Assembly: GCA_000173575.1 (NCBI GenBank)
Contig: ABYL01000005.1
Location: 1-64,000, forward strand
Source of the DNA: Burkholderia sp. H160
GTDB lineage: Bacteria > Pseudomonadota > Gammaproteobacteria > Burkholderiales > Burkholderiaceae
DNA length: 64,000 bases
Direction of reading: 5' to 3'
The notes below the pieces were generated by a model. The model did not search any database, was not told the origin of the DNA, and was given only the letters and a program-made list of their open reading frames with translations. The position numbers and the translations under genes are program-made. Within the stretch, counting starts at the first letter, position 1, and the number at the start of each line of letters is the position of its first letter. Shown piece by piece: positions 36,455-46,939 of this stretch.

Positions 36455-36765
36455 AAACGCTGACTCGCGAGAGCGCTCGGGAAGCGCGCAGAGTTTGGCT
36501 CCCGCTCATTCTCCTGTCGATTTCGGCAGCGGTGGTCTGGCTGCTGCAAGGTGACCTGCGCATGGAAGAGCTAGGCCGGTCGGCGCTCTTCGACGTCGTG
36601 ATGATGTTTGCCGTGCTTGGGGTGACGGCATTTGCGGGCATGATCGGATGTGCGATTGCGAGCCGTGCGCGAGCGCAAGAAACCGATTTGTCGACAGGCG
36701 AAGGCTATTGCTTTGTTGGCGCGGTGATCGGTGCGGTCGTCTTTTTTGTCGCCATGACTATCTAA
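36451..36765 (+). CDS. Small membrane protein coupled to the preceding gene
   Basis: A 104-residue protein with three hydrophobic segments (PLILLSISAAVVWLLQ, VVMMFAVLGVTAFAGMIGCAIA, CFVGAVIGAVVFFVAMTI). Its ATG overlaps the stop of the preceding small gene, and its stop is 11 nt before the NTF2-like gene, so the three form one transcription unit. Function unknown. Confidence 0.6.
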   Translation: MKTLTRESAREARRVWLPLILLSISAAVVWLLQGDLRMEELGRSALFDVVMMFAVLGVTAFAGMIGCAIASRARAQETDLSTGEGYCFVGAVIGAVVFFVAMTI

Positions 36766-36776
36766 CGGTATAAACC

Positions 36777-37319
36777 ATGAATGAAGCGTTGAACGTACGC
36801 GTCGAGGCGCTGTTGGACAAGCAGGCCATACTCGAATGCGTGCACCGGTATTGCCGCGGGGTCGACCGCATGGACCGTGAGTTGACGCTATCGGCATACC
36901 ATCCGGACGCGATCGACGACCACGGCGCATTCGTCGGGAACGCAGAGGAATTCGTTGACTGGGCCTTTGCGTACCACACCGAGCATCAGTTGTCGCATCA
37001 CCACATGGTGTTCAATCACAGCGTCGAACTGCGGGGCGACGAGGCGCACGGGGAAACGTACTGGCTTTTCTTCGGAGAAAATCGCGTCAAGCCGGACACA
37101 CTAGCGGTGGGGCGCTATATCGACCGCTTCGAGAAGCGTGATGGCGTATGGGCGATTGCCGCTCGTGTCTGCATCTCCGAAGCGATCAACGAACTGACAC
37201 CTGCGGACGTACCTGCTGCATGGCGAGAAATCCTGATGGGCAATGGTGTTAGCGCAAGAAATCGTGAAGACGTCTCTTACGAACGGCCTCTAACGACGCG
37301 CCAACCCAGCGAGGTTTAA
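36777..37319 (+). CDS. NTF2/SnoaL-like protein
   Basis: A 180-residue NTF2-fold protein. Its start (DKQAILECVHRYCRGVDRMD, then AYHPDAIDDHGAF) is typical of the nuclear-transport-factor-2/SnoaL_4 group found beside dioxygenases and SDRs in catabolic clusters. A GRYIDRFEKRDGVWAIAARV strand pair closes the barrel. It may act as a hydratase, isomerase or dehydratase on a cyclic intermediate. A C-terminal extension of 30 residues lacks family features. There is little ribosome-site sequence ahead of the ATG. It is the last gene of a three-gene unit. Confidence 0.75.
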   Translation: MNEALNVRVEALLDKQAILECVHRYCRGVDRMDRELTLSAYHPDAIDDHGAFVGNAEEFVDWAFAYHTEHQLSHHHMVFNHSVELRGDEAHGETYWLFFGENRVKPDTLAVGRYIDRFEKRDGVWAIAARVCISEAINELTPADVPAAWREILMGNGVSARNREDVSYERPLTTRQPSEV

Positions 37320-37377
37320 AGCCGTATTCAAGCCTTTAACGGCGCTTGCCGCGGATACGACAATCGATGTGCCATGC

Positions 37378-37410
37378 AAGCCAAGGTCGGCAGGAAGCCA
37401 ACCTTGGCTT
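37378..37410. terminator. Bidirectional hairpin between the NTF2-like gene and folE
   Basis: AAGCCAAGGT (37378-37387) and ACCTTGGCTT (37401-37410) pair perfectly over 10 bp with a 13-nt loop. The hairpin abuts the folE stop at 37411 and follows the convergent NTF2-like gene by about 60 nt. Only short T-runs flank it. Confidence 0.55.
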
Positions 37411-38046
37411 TCAGCTATTGGGTAAGGGCGTAATCGTGCTGTGACCCACAATCGAGAGAAACTCGCGGCGCGTGGAAGGATCGTCACGGAATGCGCCCAG
37501 CATTCGACTCGTCACCAGCGACGCGCCGGGCTTATGCACGCCTCGCGTACTCATGCACTGATGCGCGGCTTCGAGAATGACAGCAACCCCCTTGGGCTGC
37601 AGCACGGTGTTCAGTGCATCGGCGATCTGGACGGTCATCTTCTCCTGAATCTGCAGACGCTTGGCGTAGACATCGACGAGGCGCGCGAGCTTGGAGATGC
37701 CGACCACCCGATGCTCAGGCAAGTAGGCGACGTGTGCACGTCCGATGATGGGCACCATATGGTGTTCGCAGTAGCTTTCGAAGCGGATGTCCTTTAGCAC
37801 CACCATCTCGTCGTAGCCATCCACCTCGGAAAACGTGGTTGCGAGAATCTGCATCGGATCGGATTCGTAGCCCGAGAAGAATTCGCGGTACGCGCGCGCG
37901 ACGCGTGCCGGTGTTTGAATGAGACCTTCCCTTTCGGGGTTGTCGCCTGCCCATCGGATGAGCGTACGCACGGCTTCTTCCGCCTGATCCCGCGTTGGGC
38001 GAACCGACGCTTCCGCAGCGCCAATCCCGTTGTCCCGCTTGTTCAT
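37411..38046 (-). CDS. folE: GTP cyclohydrolase I
   Basis: A 211-residue type-IA GTP cyclohydrolase that converts GTP to dihydroneopterin triphosphate. The zinc/active-site motif [18 protein letters not shown] is central, [20 protein letters not shown] follows, and the second zinc Cys lies in [14 protein letters not shown] precedes the ATG at 38046. It is probably an additional copy rather than the housekeeping gene, because it stands alone in a catabolic cluster behind a cluster-type operator. A pterin cofactor or tetrahydrofolate-linked step could be the reason, which is inference. Confidence 0.93.
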   Translation of the reverse strand: MNKRDNGIGAAEASVRPTRDQAEEAVRTLIRWAGDNPEREGLIQTPARVARAYREFFSGYESDPMQILATTFSEVDGYDEMVVLKDIRFESYCEHHMVPIIGRAHVAYLPEHRVVGISKLARLVDVYAKRLQIQEKMTVQIADALNTVLQPKGVAVILEAAHQCMSTRGVHKPGASLVTSRMLGAFRDDPSTRREFLSIVGHSTITPLPNS

Positions 38047-38131
38047 CAACTCTCCTGATCGTTCATGCCTCGTGCAATCTCATCGGCTTCCGCGAGTTCG
38101 GCACATGAGTATCGGTATCGGAGAAAGTGTA

Positions 38132-38162
38132 TATAATTGCACAGTGTTCGTAAATATAAACG
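38132..38162. promoter_or_regulatory. Divergent promoter/operator between folE and the NMO gene
   Basis: Towards folE (minus strand): CGTTTA (38157-38162), TATATT (38153-38158), 3 nt, GAACACTGTGC (38139-38149). The CGTTTA-to-palindrome distance (13 nt) equals that of the other cluster sites. Towards the NMO gene: a perfect TATAAT at 38132-38137 directly precedes the same palindrome. Neither direction has a strong -35. One bound regulator could control both genes. Confidence 0.55.
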
Positions 38163-38204
38163 AGTGGCGCATTTCACCTGCGACGCTCGATGGCTGCACG
38201 TTGA

Positions 38205-39215
<1,011 letters not shown>

Positions 39216-39302
39216 GTTCGAAACAGGACGCCAGTCGGATATGGCTGCCTGCGCCTGGGATTCAGCGGGCGTGGACAGCCGATGCATGCATGACGAGCGC
39301 AA

Positions 39303-40958
39303 TCAGGCGCGCGAGGTCGGATGACGTTGTTCGTCGAGTCGTTCGAGGTGAGCCAGTAGCGACCGGGATGCGGCTGGCCAGAGTCTTTCGGGAACATCGG
39401 TGTAAGCAAGGCGCAGCCAGTCGTCGATCGAACCGGTCGGCTGTGCTTTCACCGCGTCGGCGATTTTTGCTTCCCGGGCGAGACGGTGTGCCTTGAGGCG
39501 GGCGATCTGGTCACGTGCGCTGTCGAGCACGTACCCATGTGCGGGCAGAATATATTCGATCTCACGTTCGGTGCAGATCGCGTTCAACCGGTCCAGTGAC
39601 GTAAGGTACTCCGTCATGTTGCCGTCCGGAGGATCGATGATGGTCGTACTGCCATTCAGAATGTGATCGCCACTGAATAGCAGCCCGTCCTCCAGAAGGA
39701 CCAGACACACGTGGTTGCTTGCGTGCCCCGGTGTCGAGACCACGAGCAATCGATGCGTCTCTCCATCATGCGCAAGCGTGAGCAACTCGCCGTCGAGCAA
39801 TTCACGGTCGGGGACAAAGTGATTGCTTGCTTTGGCGGCTGGTCCGGACGGCATGCCGAGAATTGGCGGCTTGTGCGAGCACATGGACTGCAGTGGCCTC
39901 GCCCCGGGCGCATGATCCACGTGAGAGTGCGTGCAGACGATCATTCGAATGTCGCCGCCCGTTGCTGCGAAGATGCGTTGAAGATGCGCCTGGTCGCCTG
40001 GTCCCGGATCGACTACGATGAAGCCGGTCGCCGCCGTGCCGACGATGTAGCTATTCGTGCCTGGACCCGTCATCAGGCCGTCGTTCGTGGCAGTCAACCG
40101 CATCACGTTTCTCAGAAGCGGGGTGGCTTCGGTCGATCGCCAATCCAGAGAGTGGAGCACCTGGCCGTCGGGACACACGAGGCGGAGTTCCCCGTATGGG
40201 AAGTCACCTTCCATGCAGCGCACGACACTGTCTGCCCTGATCCCACCACGCGGACAACTGCTCCAGAGCGACCTTTCAGACGTACATGCCGCGAGCAGTG
40301 TATCAACCGACTCGAACGAGCGAAGGCGTTCAAGCGTGCGCACGGTCGGGAAGATCATTGTGAAGTCGCCGGCGGCATGGCGCGCTAGCGCCTCGTCGGG
40401 ACGGACCCACACGGGTTCGAACTGCTCGGCGCCGTCCGCGACAGCGATTTGACCGACGGGCATGCGCGCCACGAAGAACTGCACGTCAAAGCGCCGCGGC
40501 AGATCACGGTCGGTGATCCAGTGCGCAAACGGATAAACGCAATCCGCCGCGAGTGTAAGGCCATGCTGCGAGCAATGGTCCTCGATCGCTGTTGCCCGGT
40601 CGAGCCTCGCAATGTTGTCGCCGTCGACGAAACCGCCGTCGTGTCGCCATGCTAGTAGCACGCCGAGCTCTTCGAATGTTTCTCGAATGGCGGCCGCGGC
40701 CTGAACCGCTTGAGTGTCGTCTTGTGTGACGCGCCGTCGTACGCTGCCGGCGATTCGTGCATCGGAGGAGTCGATCGCACCGCCGGGAAAGACGAACGCG
40801 CCCGGCGCGAAGCTCGCTTGCGCCGAACGTCTCGTCATCAGCACTTCAATGGTGGGCGAACCTTCGTATTGCGCGTCGCGCAGCAAGAGCATCGTCGCAG
40901 CGGGGCGTGGTGCCACCGGCTGTCGTTGCGGGTGGAGCAGTTGTTCGGGACGTACCAC
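39303..40958 (-). CDS. Nudix-MBL fold fusion hydrolase
   Basis: A 551-residue two-domain protein (from a GTG start at 40958). Residues ~20-190 form a Nudix domain with the core RETFEELGV at about 92-100. Residues ~280-500 form a metallo-beta-lactamase domain with THSHVDH at 343-349, the metal-ligand motif. The Nudix half may cleave CoA or nucleotide diphosphates and the MBL half a thioester or glyoxalase-like substrate. The track to a TTG at 41024 would overlap the thiolase gene by 26 nt and is less likely. It follows the thiolase by 40 nt on the same strand, suggesting CoA-ester quality control. Confidence 0.82.
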   Translation of the reverse strand: MVRPEQLLHPQRQPVAPRPAATMLLLRDAQYEGSPTIEVLMTRRSAQASFAPGAFVFPGGAIDSSDARIAGSVRRRVTQDDTQAVQAAAAIRETFEELGVLLAWRHDGGFVDGDNIARLDRATAIEDHCSQHGLTLAADCVYPFAHWITDRDLPRRFDVQFFVARMPVGQIAVADGAEQFEPVWVRPDEALARHAAGDFTMIFPTVRTLERLRSFESVDTLLAACTSERSLWSSCPRGGIRADSVVRCMEGDFPYGELRLVCPDGQVLHSLDWRSTEATPLLRNVMRLTATNDGLMTGPGTNSYIVGTAATGFIVVDPGPGDQAHLQRIFAATGGDIRMIVCTHSHVDHAPGARPLQSMCSHKPPILGMPSGPAAKASNHFVPDRELLDGELLTLAHDGETHRLLVVSTPGHASNHVCLVLLEDGLLFSGDHILNGSTTIIDPPDGNMTEYLTSLDRLNAICTEREIEYILPAHGYVLDSARDQIARLKAHRLAREAKIADAVKAQPTGSIDDWLRLAYTDVPERLWPAASRSLLAHLERLDEQRHPTSRA

Positions 40959-40998
40959 GTCTCTGCCTCTCGTTGAATGGATAACGCTGCGGGAAGTC

Positions 40999-42180
40999 CT
41001 AAATGCGCTCGAAGATCGCCGCAATGCCTTGGCCTCCGCCGATGCACATCGTCACGAGCGCATAGCGCCCGCCGCAACGATGCAACTCGTGAATGGCTTT
41101 GACCGCAATGACGGCGCCGGTTGCGCCAATCGGATGGCCTAGCGAGATGCCCGATCCGTTTGGGTTGACCCTGGCGCTGTCGAATTCCAACTCCTTCGCC
41201 ACCGCGCAAGCTTGCGCGGCGAAAGCCTCGTTCGCTTCGATCACATCGAGATCTGCGACGGTCAATCCCGCGCGCTGCAGCGCCTTCCGTGTTGCAGGCA
41301 CCGGGCCAATGCCCATGTATTGCGGGTCGACGCCCGCGTGAGCCCAGGAAACGAGTCGTGCAAGCGGACGAAGGCCGCGTTGTTCGGCAGTGCGGCGGCC
41401 CATTAGCAGGACTGCTGCGGCGCCGTCGTTGAGACCGGACGCATTGCCGGCCGTGACCGTACCATCTTTCTGGAACGCCGGGCGCAATTTGGCGAGATCG
41501 GCGATGGTCGTGCCTGACCGCACATGTTCATCGGTATCGAAAACAATCTCGCCCTTTTTCGCACGCAGTGCTACGGGCACGATCTGCTCGCGGAAGTTGC
41601 CGTCATGAATAGCTTGCGCAGCGCGCCGGTGCGATTCGACTGCGAGCAGGTCCTGGTCGTCGCGCGAAATGCCGTACTTCTTCGCGACGTTCTCTGCGGT
41701 TACGCCCATATGACAGGCGCTGAACGGATCAGTCAACGCGCCGACCATCATGTCGATCAGGCGGATGTCGCCCATGCGCGAACCCCAACGCGCACCTGTC
41801 GCAACGTATGCTGCGCGCGACATGCTTTCTGCCCCAGCGCCGATCGCAATTTCCGTGTCACCGTGCGCGATGGCATGTGCGGCAGAGATAATTGCCTGGA
41901 GGCCGGAGCCGCACAGCCTGTTGAGCGTCAGCGCCGGTGCGTCGGCGCTGACGCCGCCTTCCATGGCGGCGACTCGCGCAAGATACATGTCGCGAGGCTC
42001 GGTATGGATCACGTTGCCGAACACCACGTGACCGACATCCTCACCTGGTAGATTCGTACGCTCGAGCAGCGCGCGAACGACTGTCGCGCCTAACGTCGTA
42101 GGCGGAACGCTCGATAGCGCGCCACCGAAATCTCCAATAGCGGTGCGAACGGCAGCGGTGACGACAACCTCATCCGACAT
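40999..42180 (-). CDS. Acetyl-CoA C-acyltransferase (thiolase)
   Basis: A 393-residue thiolase. The acyl-accepting Cys is in LNRLCGSGLQAI (about residue 89), the His in NGSGISLGHPIGATGA and the second Cys in MCIGGGQGIAAIFERI near the end. It cleaves 3-ketoacyl-CoA with CoA. AAGGAG precedes the ATG at 42180. It is divergent from the ligase-led operon and is followed by the Nudix-MBL gene. Whether it acts on a short linear or a branched product cannot be judged. Confidence 0.92.
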   Translation of the reverse strand: MSDEVVVTAAVRTAIGDFGGALSSVPPTTLGATVVRALLERTNLPGEDVGHVVFGNVIHTEPRDMYLARVAAMEGGVSADAPALTLNRLCGSGLQAIISAAHAIAHGDTEIAIGAGAESMSRAAYVATGARWGSRMGDIRLIDMMVGALTDPFSACHMGVTAENVAKKYGISRDDQDLLAVESHRRAAQAIHDGNFREQIVPVALRAKKGEIVFDTDEHVRSGTTIADLAKLRPAFQKDGTVTAGNASGLNDGAAAVLLMGRRTAEQRGLRPLARLVSWAHAGVDPQYMGIGPVPATRKALQRAGLTVADLDVIEANEAFAAQACAVAKELEFDSARVNPNGSGISLGHPIGATGAVIAVKAIHELHRCGGRYALVTMCIGGGQGIAAIFERI

Positions 42181-42234
42181 GATGGCTCCTTGATTCCGAT
42201 ATCGGTTACGATCCGGTGTCATGTTTAACAATGT

Positions 42235-42276
42235 GAATCGTGTTCACAAAGTAGCCCATTTTCTGTTTGATGTCCA
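42235..42276 (-). promoter_or_regulatory. Thiolase promoter with palindrome
   Basis: On the minus strand: TGGACA (42271-42276), 17 nt, TACTTT (42248-42253), 2 nt, GAACACGATTC (42235-42245), extended to a TGTGAA-N5-TTCACA dyad (42232-42248). It is a looser copy of the cluster site; CGTTTA is absent. The rest of 42181-42532 shows no gene; the promoter of the plus-strand operon must also lie here, but I see no clear -35/-10. Confidence 0.5.
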
Positions 42277-42532
42277 CGTTATTGTGCGGTGCGCAAGGAT
42301 GTGATCGCGCCACGCATCCCGCGCGGCATTCGCGCCAGATCGCGCGTTTGGTATCAGCCTTTCTTGTGGGTGACAACGGATAGACGCGGGTTCGATTTCA
42401 CGTTATGCTGGTTCAACATGATGATCACCGTTCAATTATTGGTTGATCTTGGTCTGCGAGATTTCCGGGTCCCGGAAGTCGATGCGAGCGCTCGCGGGAC
42501 ATGACTTGCCAGATAACAACAGGACGACTCAG

Positions 42533-44467
42533 ATGGATGCAGGTACGGCTTCGCACGATGCCCTGATGGATGTGCCGTTTCGCCCGATTCGCCTTGGCAG
42601 CATGGATGCCATCGTTGAGCGAAGGCTGGATGGGAGCGTGGTGTATGAACTGAAGGAACCGCTCGAACCGTATCCCGTCCGCTTGACGGAGCGGCTCGAA
42701 CACTGGGCGAGCGTCACGCCCGAGCGCGCGATGCTTGCGCGGCGCACGCCGGACGGCAAGTCATGGGAGTCTCTGACCTATCGGCAGGCGTTCGACGGTG
42801 CGCGTGCGCTAGGGCAGGCTTTGCTCGATCGAGGTTTGTCCCCGTCTCGTCCGTTGATGATTCTTTCGGATCGAAGCTTCGAACACGCGCTCTTTGCGCT
42901 CGCCGCATTGCACGTCGGGGTTCCCTATATTCCGGTGACGCCTGCGTATTCGCTCTTATCGCAGGACTTTTCGAAGCTCAAGCAACTCGCGGCCGTGTGC
43001 ACGCCTGGTCTTGTCTTCGCGGATGACGGCGCGCAATATGGCCGTGCATTGCGCGAGGTGTTCGGCGACGTGGAATGCGTCGTCGTCGGTCCGTTGCCGG
43101 AGGGGCGTGCCGGATCGTGTGTCGCGGACTGGCTGAAGACGCCGGTTACGGCCGACGTCGAGAAGGCGTTCAAGGCAGTCGGCCCGGATACGGTGGGCAA
43201 GATCATGTTTACTTCGGGAACGACTGGCGCACCGAAAGGCGTCATCTACCCGCAGCGCATGTTGTGCAGCAATCGACAGCAAGTCGCCCAGGTGTTCGCA
43301 TTTCTTCAGGACGGGCCACCGGATCTTGTCGACTGGCTGCCGTGGCATCACACCTTTGGCGGTACGCATAACTTCGGCATGGTGCTGTACGGCGGAGGGA
43401 CTTACTACCTGGACCCAGGCAAGCCAACGCCAGAGGAAATTGGCCCGACGGTGCAGGCATTGCGCGAAGTCGCACCGGTCGTCTACCTCAATACGCCCCA
43501 AGGGCTTGCCTCGCTCATTCCGCATCTTCAGGCGGACCAGGAGCTGCGCAAAAAATTCTTCAGCAAGCTCGCGCTCATCTACTACGGCGGCGCAAGCCTG
43601 CCGCAGTACATCTGGGCTCAACTCGATGAGCTCGCTGTGCGTACCATCGGCCAGCGTGTTCTTATCATGTCGGGCATCGGCGGCACCGAAGCGGGACCCA
43701 CGCCGATGTCGGCAGCTTGGGATCCACGACGCGAGGCGATTGCGGGGTTGCCCGTGCCCGGTGTCAAAGTGAAGGTGGCGCCGGTCGGCGCGAAGCTTGA
43801 AATCCGGTTTCTCGGCGACTGTGTTACGCCCGGCTACTGGAAAGATCCTGAGCGCACCGCCGCCTCGTTCGACGAAGAGGGCTATTTCCGCTCAGGTGAC
43901 GCAGCAACCTTCATCGACCCGCAGCGTCTCGAACTCGGACTGCGCTTCGACGGACGTATTGCGGAAAATTTCAAGCTGTCCTCGGGCACATGGGTCAACG
44001 TCGCCGAGTTGCGACTATATGCACTGAACGTGTTTGGCCCGTATGCGCGCGACATCGTGATTGCGGGGCACGACCGCGAATACCTGAGCGCGCTCGTCTT
44101 CCCTGACATCGAAGCGTGCCGTGCGCTTTGCGACGACCTTCACGATCCGATGCCGGGCGTCGACCAGATCATCAACAGCCGCGGCGTGCGCGCCTTCTTC
44201 CAGGAGGGACTCGACAAACTCGCCGCGCGTCCTGGCGGCAGCTCTGCCCGCATTGCGCGCATCGTCCTCGAAAGCGAGCAGCCGACGCTCGATAACGGCG
44301 AATTGAGCGCAAAGAGCGCAATCAGCCAGCGCAATGTGCTCGAGCGGCGGCGCGGTGTCGTGGACGAGCTTTATCGCGTGCCGCCCACGCCACGCACACT
44401 GGTCGGCAACCCTGCGGCAGCAGCGGATGCAGATCGAGTTCAACGTACTGAAAACGCTGGAAGCTAA
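42533..44467 (+). CDS. Feruloyl-CoA synthase-like acyl-CoA ligase
   Basis: A 644-residue ANL-family ligase, longer than ordinary acyl-CoA ligases, as in the feruloyl-CoA synthase group. The P-loop KIMFTSGTTGAPKGVIYPQ is near residue 222 and the adenylation core GGTEAGPTPMSAAWDPR near 385. Members activate cinnamate-type or bulky cyclic acids. The ATG at 42533 fits the family. It opens an operon of seven genes (ligase, two acyl-CoA dehydrogenases, two crotonases, SDR, NMO) that reads as a complete side-chain oxidation route. The substrate is not known. Confidence 0.85.
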   Translation: MDAGTASHDALMDVPFRPIRLGSMDAIVERRLDGSVVYELKEPLEPYPVRLTERLEHWASVTPERAMLARRTPDGKSWESLTYRQAFDGARALGQALLDRGLSPSRPLMILSDRSFEHALFALAALHVGVPYIPVTPAYSLLSQDFSKLKQLAAVCTPGLVFADDGAQYGRALREVFGDVECVVVGPLPEGRAGSCVADWLKTPVTADVEKAFKAVGPDTVGKIMFTSGTTGAPKGVIYPQRMLCSNRQQVAQVFAFLQDGPPDLVDWLPWHHTFGGTHNFGMVLYGGGTYYLDPGKPTPEEIGPTVQALREVAPVVYLNTPQGLASLIPHLQADQELRKKFFSKLALIYYGGASLPQYIWAQLDELAVRTIGQRVLIMSGIGGTEAGPTPMSAAWDPRREAIAGLPVPGVKVKVAPVGAKLEIRFLGDCVTPGYWKDPERTAASFDEEGYFRSGDAATFIDPQRLELGLRFDGRIAENFKLSSGTWVNVAELRLYALNVFGPYARDIVIAGHDREYLSALVFPDIEACRALCDDLHDPMPGVDQIINSRGVRAFFQEGLDKLAARPGGSSARIARIVLESEQPTLDNGELSAKSAISQRNVLERRRGVVDELYRVPPTPRTLVGNPAAAADADRVQRTENAGS

Positions 44468-44470
44468 ACA

Positions 44471-45682
44471 ATGGATTTTCGCGTAGACCCCGCGGACATC
44501 GCGTTCCGTGAAGAAGTTCGGGCGTACCTCAAGGAGCATCTGCCGGCGGAGCTGGCCTTTCGCGGGCAGCAGGGCTTTCTCGCAGGCGACGACGATTCGC
44601 AGCGCTGGACTCGCATCCTCTACGAGACGCGCGGCTGGTCAGTGCCGCATTGGCCGGTTGCTGACGGCGGCACGGGCTGGACCGCGATGCAGCGCTACAT
44701 CTTCGAGGAAGAGTGCTATCTGGCAGGCGCGCCGATACAGAATCAGGCGGGTGTGTCGCTCGTCGGACCCGTGATCTGCGAGTTCGGAAACGAAGAACAG
44801 AAGCGGCGCTTTCTTCCCCCTATTCAGCGTGGTGAAGTGTTCTGGGTGCAGGGTTTTTCGGAGCCGGGCTCCGGTTCCGATCTTGCATCGCTACGTACGA
44901 CGGCGGTTCGCGATGGAGACCATTACATAGTTAACGGTCAGAAGATCTGGACCAGCTTCGGCGCCTACGGCCAATGGAATTTCGTGCTGGTCCGCACGGA
45001 TAGCGAAGCGAAGCCGCAAAAGGGCATTTCCTTTCTGCTGCTCGACATGTCGTCGCCGGGCGTTACCGTGCGGCCGATCGCGTCGCTCGATGGCTGCCAT
45101 CACCTGGCGGAAGTCTTTTACGACAACGTACGTGTGCCCGCCGAAAATCTTATCGGCGAGATCAACAAGGGGTGGGGATACACCAAGTTTCTGCTCTTCA
45201 ACGAGCGGGCGTTTCTTGGTGCTGAAGCGCCTGCGCTCAAGCGCTATCTGCGCAAGATTCGGCACTACGCTTCGCGCGAACGCGTGGCCGGCAAGCCATT
45301 GATCCAGGATCCGACGTTTGCGGCACGTTTCGCGCAGCACGAGTTGGAGGTTCGCGCGATCGACATGGCGGTGCAGAAGATTCTGCACCAAGGGATCGAC
45401 GAGCGCAGCGGCGGTATGGCGATCGGATCCATGCTCAAGGTGCGCGGATCGGAACTCCATCAGAAGCTCACCGAGATGCTGCTGGAGGTGATCGGTGATT
45501 ACGGCGCCGTGTTCTATCCCGATCCGAATGAAGAGAGAGAGCTGCGCGAGGCGTCGCTCATCGGACCGGAATACGCGCCAGGCCTGGCGGCAGAGGTCTT
45601 CTATCGGCGGGCTTGCTCGATCTACGGCGGGACGGCCGAAATTCAGCGAAACATCATCGCCAAAGCGCTGTTCGACCTTTGA
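44471..45682 (+). CDS. Acyl-CoA dehydrogenase, large-subunit type
   Basis: A 403-residue acyl-CoA dehydrogenase. WVQGFSEPGSGSDLASLRT is the FAD/substrate loop near residues 119-137 and the end reads YGGTAEIQRNIIAKALFDL, where the usual catalytic Glu position (YEGT) is Gly. This GGT form is typical of the FadE28/FadE26-like subunits that pair with a second, shorter ACAD in steroid side-chain oxidation. It lies 3 nt after the ligase and is followed at 77 nt by another ACAD gene. Confidence 0.88.
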   Translation: MDFRVDPADIAFREEVRAYLKEHLPAELAFRGQQGFLAGDDDSQRWTRILYETRGWSVPHWPVADGGTGWTAMQRYIFEEECYLAGAPIQNQAGVSLVGPVICEFGNEEQKRRFLPPIQRGEVFWVQGFSEPGSGSDLASLRTTAVRDGDHYIVNGQKIWTSFGAYGQWNFVLVRTDSEAKPQKGISFLLLDMSSPGVTVRPIASLDGCHHLAEVFYDNVRVPAENLIGEINKGWGYTKFLLFNERAFLGAEAPALKRYLRKIRHYASRERVAGKPLIQDPTFAARFAQHELEVRAIDMAVQKILHQGIDERSGGMAIGSMLKVRGSELHQKLTEMLLEVIGDYGAVFYPDPNEERELREASLIGPEYAPGLAAEVFYRRACSIYGGTAEIQRNIIAKALFDL

Positions 45683-45759
45683 GGCCGTGTCGAGACACGA
45701 ACAGTCTTCGATCCTGAGCCATGGGATCGCATCAATTGCCGGAAGAAAGAGGGTGCAGC

Positions 45760-46920
45760 ATGGACTTTGAGTTGAGCGACGAACAGCGGATGTTGCAGGA
45801 AAGCGCGCAACGTTTCGTGCAAAAGAGCTATACGTTCGAACATCGTCGCAATCTTGCTTCGCAAGGGGGCGGATTTTCGCGCGAGACGTGGCGTACGTTC
45901 GGCGAAATGGGCTGGCTCGGTATCGCGGTGCCGGAAGAGTTTGGCGGCCTCGGCTTCTCGCCAGTCGAAAGCGCCATTGTTGCCGAGCAGATCGGCCGTG
46001 CGCTGGTGCTGGAGCCCTACGTGATGTGCGGTGTGTTTCCTGCGTCGCTCGTCACGCGTTGCGGGCGAGAAGGGCAGCGCGAGACGATACTTGGCGAGAT
46101 CGTTTCGGGCGAGACTGTCTATGCAGTCGCGCAAAGTGAGCGCGAGGCACGGGGCCAGGTGCATTACGTGACGGCGACCGCGAAGAAGACGGACGACGGG
46201 GCGTGGCGGCTGGACGGCCATAAGACGCTCGTGGTTGGAGCGCCCGTTGCGGACCGCCTGCTCGTCGTCGCTCGCACGGCGGGCGCCGCAGATGCCAGGG
46301 ACGGCATCGGGATTTTCCTCGTCGATCCGAAGCAGACCGGCGTGACGCTCAAGACTTGCGCCTTGCTCGACGGCACGCCATCTGCCGACTTGCTGCTCGA
46401 CGGCGTGATCGTCGCAGAATCCAATGTCCTGGGTGAGGCGGGCCGCGCGTTCGAAGGGCTCCAGGCCGCCGTCGATGAAGCGATCGTCGCGATCTGTGCG
46501 GAACTGGTGGGCGATATGGAAGACGCTATCGAGCTCGCATCGGAATACTTGAAAACGCGCAGGCAGTTCGGCGTGGCGATTGGCAGCTTCCAGGCCCTGC
46601 AACACCGGATGGCCGACATGGCAATCGAAGCGATGCAGGCGCGAGCAACGCTCCACCGTGCGTTGCTCGCCATGAGCGAGGACAGGGGGAACCGGAGCGT
46701 GGAAATCTCGGGCTGCAAGGCACAAACTAGTCGTAGCGCGAAGTTCGTCACGCAGCAAGGGATCCAGTTGCATGGTGGCTATGGCATCACGACTGAATAC
46801 AAGGTGGGCCATCACTATCGCCGTCATCTGGTGCTCGACGCATTGTTCGGCAACGCGGAATATCACCTGAATCGCTACGCAAGCCAGATTCAGCACGAGG
46901 CATTGATCGCGGCGGCGTGA
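45760..46920 (+). CDS. Acyl-CoA dehydrogenase, partner-subunit type
   Basis: A 386-residue acyl-CoA dehydrogenase-like protein. It starts MDFELSDEQRMLQESAQRF and has the ACAD fold through QLHGGYGITTEYKVGHHYRR, but its middle-domain loop (YAVAQSEREARGQ) is atypical. Together with the preceding ACAD it resembles the alpha/beta pairs (such as ChsE4-ChsE5 or FadE28-FadE29) known from cholesterol side-chain degradation in mycobacteria. The ATG at 45760 follows an A/G-rich segment. Heteromer formation is inference from gene pairing. Confidence 0.85.
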   Translation: MDFELSDEQRMLQESAQRFVQKSYTFEHRRNLASQGGGFSRETWRTFGEMGWLGIAVPEEFGGLGFSPVESAIVAEQIGRALVLEPYVMCGVFPASLVTRCGREGQRETILGEIVSGETVYAVAQSEREARGQVHYVTATAKKTDDGAWRLDGHKTLVVGAPVADRLLVVARTAGAADARDGIGIFLVDPKQTGVTLKTCALLDGTPSADLLLDGVIVAESNVLGEAGRAFEGLQAAVDEAIVAICAELVGDMEDAIELASEYLKTRRQFGVAIGSFQALQHRMADMAIEAMQARATLHRALLAMSEDRGNRSVEISGCKAQTSRSAKFVTQQGIQLHGGYGITTEYKVGHHYRRHLVLDALFGNAEYHLNRYASQIQHEALIAAA

Positions 46921-46939
46921 ACCCTATCAAGGCATTGCT

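Noticed and set aside
45643-46896. A 417-codon minus-strand frame opposite the second acyl-CoA dehydrogenase
   Set aside because: No motif or ribosome site; the plus-strand product is a recognisable ACAD.
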